From Prevotella sp. P5-108 (GTDB taxonomy: Bacteria > Bacteroidota > Bacteroidia > Bacteroidales > Bacteroidaceae): a stretch of DNA of 64,000 nt. Shown in pieces: positions 61,520 to 64,000 of the stretch (the first letter of the stretch is position 1; each line of letters begins with the position of its first letter). The notes beneath the pieces were generated by a model. That model did no database searches and had not been told where the DNA came from. It saw nothing but the letters and a program-made list of their open reading frames with translations. The DNA lies in NCBI RefSeq assembly GCF_002251385.1, contig NZ_NPJJ01000038.1:1-64000 (forward strand). The letters are read 5' to 3'. A program made the position numbers and the translations under genes.

Positions 61520-62263
61520 ATGAATATGACAACGATGATGAAGAAGGCCGACAGGCTGATGAAGACGCTCTGTGCGGCGGTGGTGATGGTGCTGGCGGTG
61601 ACTGCTGCCAGCGCTGCCGACCTGGACTCGTGGCGCGCCGGCACTGTGGTGAGTGCCCAGGAGGTAAAACGCTATGGCGTAGACCGCTGCTTTGCCATCG
61701 AGCAGATAAGCGATGCGGTGTTTGCCCGTATGCGCTACTCCTATATGCCCAATCCCCACATAGCCCGAGCCGACCTGCGCTATCTGCGGCTGCTCCACCG
61801 CGACGCCCACGACCGCATCGTGCTCGGCGAGATGGTCTGCCATCGCCGCATCGCTGCCGACCTGGTGGCTATCTTCCGTCAGCTCTACGATGCCCATTAT
61901 CCCATCGCGCGCATGGTGCTGGTCGACGAGTATCGGGCTGACGACGAGACCTCCATGCGGGCCAACAACACCTCCTGCTTCTGCTACCGCACCGTGGCTG
62001 GCAGTCGCAAGGTCTCTGCCCATGCCATGGGGATGGCTGTTGACATCAATCCGCTGTACAATCCCTATGTCAAGCGGCGTGCCAATGGCCGGCTGTTCAT
62101 CCAGCCAGCCAACGCCGAACCCTATACCCATCGCGAGCGCCGCTTCGACTACAAGATAGAGCGCGGCGACCTCTGCCACCGCCTTTTCCTCCAGCACGGC
62201 TTCAGCTGGGGTGGTGCCTGGCGCTCGCTCAAGGACTACCAGCATTTTGAGAAACCATTCTAA
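61520..62263 (+). CDS. M15 family D-Ala-D-Ala carboxypeptidase (VanY/M15C-like)
   Basis: 247 residues from ATG 61520. A signal peptide (TLCAAVVMVLAVTAASA) indicates export. The zinc site is SAHAMGMAVDINPLYNPYV (His and Asp) with the final His in DYQHFEKPF. The upstream MRYSYMPNP and LVDEYRADDETSMRANNTS blocks are typical of M15C. Trims peptidoglycan stem peptides in the periplasm. Several in-frame ATGs make the start uncertain (61466 to 61559). It is followed 8, 14 and 1 bp apart by three unrecognised genes, which suggests one operon. Confidence 0.88.
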   Translation: MNMTTMMKKADRLMKTLCAAVVMVLAVTAASAADLDSWRAGTVVSAQEVKRYGVDRCFAIEQISDAVFARMRYSYMPNPHIARADLRYLRLLHRDAHDRIVLGEMVCHRRIAADLVAIFRQLYDAHYPIARMVLVDEYRADDETSMRANNTSCFCYRTVAGSRKVSAHAMGMAVDINPLYNPYVKRRANGRLFIQPANAEPYTHRERRFDYKIERGDLCHRLFLQHGFSWGGAWRSLKDYQHFEKPF

Positions 62264-62271
62264 TCACTGAT

Positions 62272-62589
62272 ATGCAAACAGACAGACAGCCCGCGACCCA
62301 CTGCGTGAGAGTATGCCACTCTTTCTATCCAGCCATGATGGGTGGCCCCAATTGTGACCATGACGAAGTGGAAACCTATGACCTTGCTGCGCTCAGCCCA
62401 GGTGATGCCCTCAAGTGGCGTGGTGAAGGCGGACGGTGGAAACCGCTCGTCTTTGTCGGCGCTGATGACGACGGCATCGACATCCGTTATGGCGACAGCG
62501 TCACCCATATCTGCTATGGTGGCGGTCATCACTGCGACACCGACGGCCATGACTACTGCCGTTTTGAACTTTATGTATCTGTAGACTAA
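62272..62589 (+). CDS. Unrecognised small acidic protein
   Basis: 105 residues, no signal peptide. Rich in Asp, Gly, His and Cys (for example CHSFYPAMMGGPNCDHDE and CYGGGHHCDTDGHDYC). The Cys/His pattern (Cys11, Cys15, Cys28 and a C-terminal GGHHC...DYC group) could bind a metal, but the spacing fits no finger I know. The second half looks like short beta strands (KPLVFVGADDDGIDIRYGD). It lies 8 bp after the M15 gene and 14 bp before the next gene. Confidence 0.7.
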   Translation: MQTDRQPATHCVRVCHSFYPAMMGGPNCDHDEVETYDLAALSPGDALKWRGEGGRWKPLVFVGADDDGIDIRYGDSVTHICYGGGHHCDTDGHDYCRFELYVSVD

Positions 62590-62603
62590 TAACCCCTTAT
62601 GCT

Positions 62604-63068
62604 ATGGACCCAGCACTGAACAATTATCTTAAAGCCGCCGATATGGCCTACGACATCGGTGAGATACACGCCCTCACTCCCGACTGCGCCCACCACGATA
62701 CCCTCCTACGCCAGCAAGAGGTGTTGGGGCTGCTCGACCAGGCTGTTGACGGCGGTTATGTGCAAGCCTATCCCATGAAAGCGCTCCTCTCCGCTGCCGA
62801 TGACTGGAGTACGTTCCGCCTCGTTCGTCCCGAGCTCTTCAGACAGATACTCCTCGAGGGCATCGATCGCGGATGTCTGGCCCCAGAACACGATGAAGCA
62901 TGGACATGGATGACTCTGGCTGCCGAAAACAACGACCCCGAGGAGTTTATGGACGACATGGAGCGCTATTACGACCTGCTCATGACCGCCCTGGAGCATG
63001 GCAACTATGACGCAGAGACCATCATGGACATGATATGGCCTCCCGAACAGATTATAGAAGAAGACTGA
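62604..63068 (+). CDS. Unrecognised acidic helical protein
   Basis: 154 residues, strongly acidic, no signal peptide or membrane helix. Predicted mostly helical, with a Sel1/TPR-like flavour (LLDQAVDGGYVQAYPMKALL, then DEAWTWMTLAAENNDPEEF). This is too weak for a family call. The stop is one base from the next start codon (TGATATGG), so translation is probably coupled. Confidence 0.75.
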   Translation: MDPALNNYLKAADMAYDIGEIHALTPDCAHHDTLLRQQEVLGLLDQAVDGGYVQAYPMKALLSAADDWSTFRLVRPELFRQILLEGIDRGCLAPEHDEAWTWMTLAAENNDPEEFMDDMERYYDLLMTALEHGNYDAETIMDMIWPPEQIIEED

Positions 63069-63069
63069 T

Positions 63070-63720
63070 ATGGAAAAGGACATCAAGAGACTGGGCAAGC
63101 TGTTCTCCAAGATAGACGGGTTTGCCTCTACGCCCAAGCGGTGGCGCAATATCGCCCTGGCACAGGAGGCGTTTGAGTTTATGACCACCCGCCTGCCGTT
63201 GCGGGTCGAGGGCGAGCTGTCGCCTTACACCCGTGTGCGTCTGCTCGACATGATGATGGAGTGTGTGGACGAACTCGATGTGCCCCGATTTGCGCTCAAG
63301 GTGCGCGAGTACCAGTTGTCGATGCGCGCCCTCATCGATGACGCGCAGGACCTTGCCACCGACACCTCCTTCGACGACTATGAGGGCGACGCAGCCGGCT
63401 ACCGTCGCCAGCTGGATGTCTTTGACGATGTGGAGCGTGCCCGCCAGAAGTTGGCAGACTATATCGACCCCGCCGTGAGCGACGACGAGTGGATGGAGCG
63501 TTACCACGCCACGCTCCGCTTCTGTCCTGTCGAGCGCACAGAGCAGTGGGAAGAGGTTATCTATGAGGTAGAGCGCCGCTGTTACAACAAGACACGGCTG
63601 TCGTGGCGAGGTATGGGCTTCTGCTTCAAGTATTGGAGCATCAAGAGGGATGTCCTCGCCGCGATGGGCATCGACTGGCAGAGTCCGCAGGAGATGAACC
63701 CGCGGTGCAGGTTTGACTGA
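63070..63720 (+). CDS. Unrecognised cytosolic protein
   Basis: 216 residues, no signal peptide. Starts MEKDIKRLGKLFSKIDGF and is mainly helical with many charged residues (YTRVRLLDMMMECVDELD, VFDDVERARQKLADYIDP). It ends with a basic aromatic segment (SWRGMGFCFKYWSIKRDVL). No known motif was found. It is the last gene of the M15-linked operon and ends 30 bp before the terminator at 63751. Confidence 0.75.
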   Translation: MEKDIKRLGKLFSKIDGFASTPKRWRNIALAQEAFEFMTTRLPLRVEGELSPYTRVRLLDMMMECVDELDVPRFALKVREYQLSMRALIDDAQDLATDTSFDDYEGDAAGYRRQLDVFDDVERARQKLADYIDPAVSDDEWMERYHATLRFCPVERTEQWEEVIYEVERRCYNKTRLSWRGMGFCFKYWSIKRDVLAAMGIDWQSPQEMNPRCRFD

Positions 63721-63750
63721 GCGCGCGCAGTCACCACCCAGAGAAATGCG

Positions 63751-63792
63751 AAAAGGGACGCGGAAGGCATGTGGTCTTCCTGCGTCCCTTTT
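63751..63792. terminator. Bidirectional terminator
   Basis: AAAAGGGACGCGGAAG (63751-63766) pairs with CTTCCTGCGTCCCTTTT (63776-63792), with one bulge. It separates the M15-linked operon from the convergent asnA gene. Confidence 0.85.
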
Positions 63793-63819
63793 CTGATAAA
63801 TATAAAGTGAAAAATGGTC

Positions 63820-64000
63820 TCATATCAGAGGCATACCAGCCTCGGCACACTCGCGGCGCATGTCTTCGGGCCAGATACTCGCCTGGATTTCGCCGATATG
63901 TGCCTTGTGGAGCAGCACCATGCACAGTCGGCTCTGCCCGATACCGCCTCCGATGCTCAGCGGCAGCTTTCCGTCGAGCAGCTGACGGTGGAAGTAGAGT
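63820..64000 (-). CDS. asnA: Aspartate-ammonia ligase AsnA, C-terminal part
   Basis: Sixty codons are visible; the rest lies beyond the right edge. The minus-strand frame reads [20 protein letters not shown], then [20 protein letters not shown], and ends PLI before the TGA at 63820-63822. The IGGGIGQSR segment and the HIGEVQASIWP-type end are diagnostic of AsnA, which makes asparagine from aspartate, ammonia and ATP. A terminator lies 27 bp beyond its stop. Confidence 0.95.
   Translation of the reverse strand, partial: LYFHRQLLDGKLPLSIGGGIGQSRLCMVLLHKAHIGEIQASIWPEDMRRECAEAGMPLI

Overview
The window is about 64 kb of a moderately GC-rich chromosome from a member of the Bacteroidales, most likely Prevotellaceae or a close relative. 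The evidence is the gene content (FeoA-FeoB fusion, a C10 protease with a type IX-style C-terminal domain, a BtuG-like B12-binding lipoprotein, DUF4105, DUF4348 and DUF5687 families, LptC/LptD/LolA variants) and repeated Bacteroidetes promoters of the form TTTG-N19-TAnnTTTG with no obvious Shine-Dalgarno sequences. No phage, insertion sequence or CRISPR array is visible. Most of the window is core housekeeping DNA, with small accessory patches.

Layout. 0-1.1 kb: a secreted mini-RHS protein overlapping a lipoprotein gene that runs off the left edge, a DnaJ-like zinc-finger remnant and tRNA-Cys. 1.1-5 kb (minus): FeoAB, serine dehydratase and a 49-residue FeoB-associated Cys-rich membrane peptide. 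5.7-11.2 kb (minus): envelope biogenesis (FadL-like barrel, LptC, CBS/CorC protein, PpiD-like chaperone). 11.3-21.9 kb (mostly plus): DUF4105 protein, phosphatase, SecA, ABC ATPase, RarA, hydroxyacid dehydrogenase, plus an unknown acidic-tailed protein on minus. 22.3-25.9 kb: PepT and a KefB-type antiporter. 26.2-34.2 kb (minus): C10 protease, LptD, HD phosphohydrolase and a carboxyltransferase with an unusual biotinyl-like domain. 34.7-40.7 kb (plus): tightly overlapping nuclease, RlmI, TilS and three glycosyltransferases. 40.7-42.0 kb: a preQ1-I-like riboswitch followed by YhhQ transporter and QueF. 43.4-44.3 kb: a broken TIR-domain gene. 44.4-50.5 kb: a cobalamin riboswitch and a B12 operon (BtuB, BtuG-like, BtuF, BtuC, adenosyltransferase) without its ATPase. 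50.5-61 kb: PheS, DUF4348 lipoprotein, MurB, PhnP-like hydrolase, LysM glucosaminidase, FolK-like protein, DUF5687 permease, LolA, FtsK. 61.5-63.7 kb: an M15 peptidase followed by three unrecognised genes. The right edge cuts AsnA.

The most unusual feature is in the spacers. At least six gene-free gaps hold short, very degenerate arrays of 21-22 bp units (one has 32 bp units). These lengths are close to whole numbers of DNA helical turns. Units differ between gaps, but some share words: 5.5 kb with 42.1 kb, and 22.1 kb with 55.8 kb. They are not CRISPR, and I know of no described family that explains them. Other points of interest are the preQ1-I-like element in front of queuosine genes, the carboxyltransferase lacking the biotin lysine, the TIR pseudogene and the unknown M15-linked operon.
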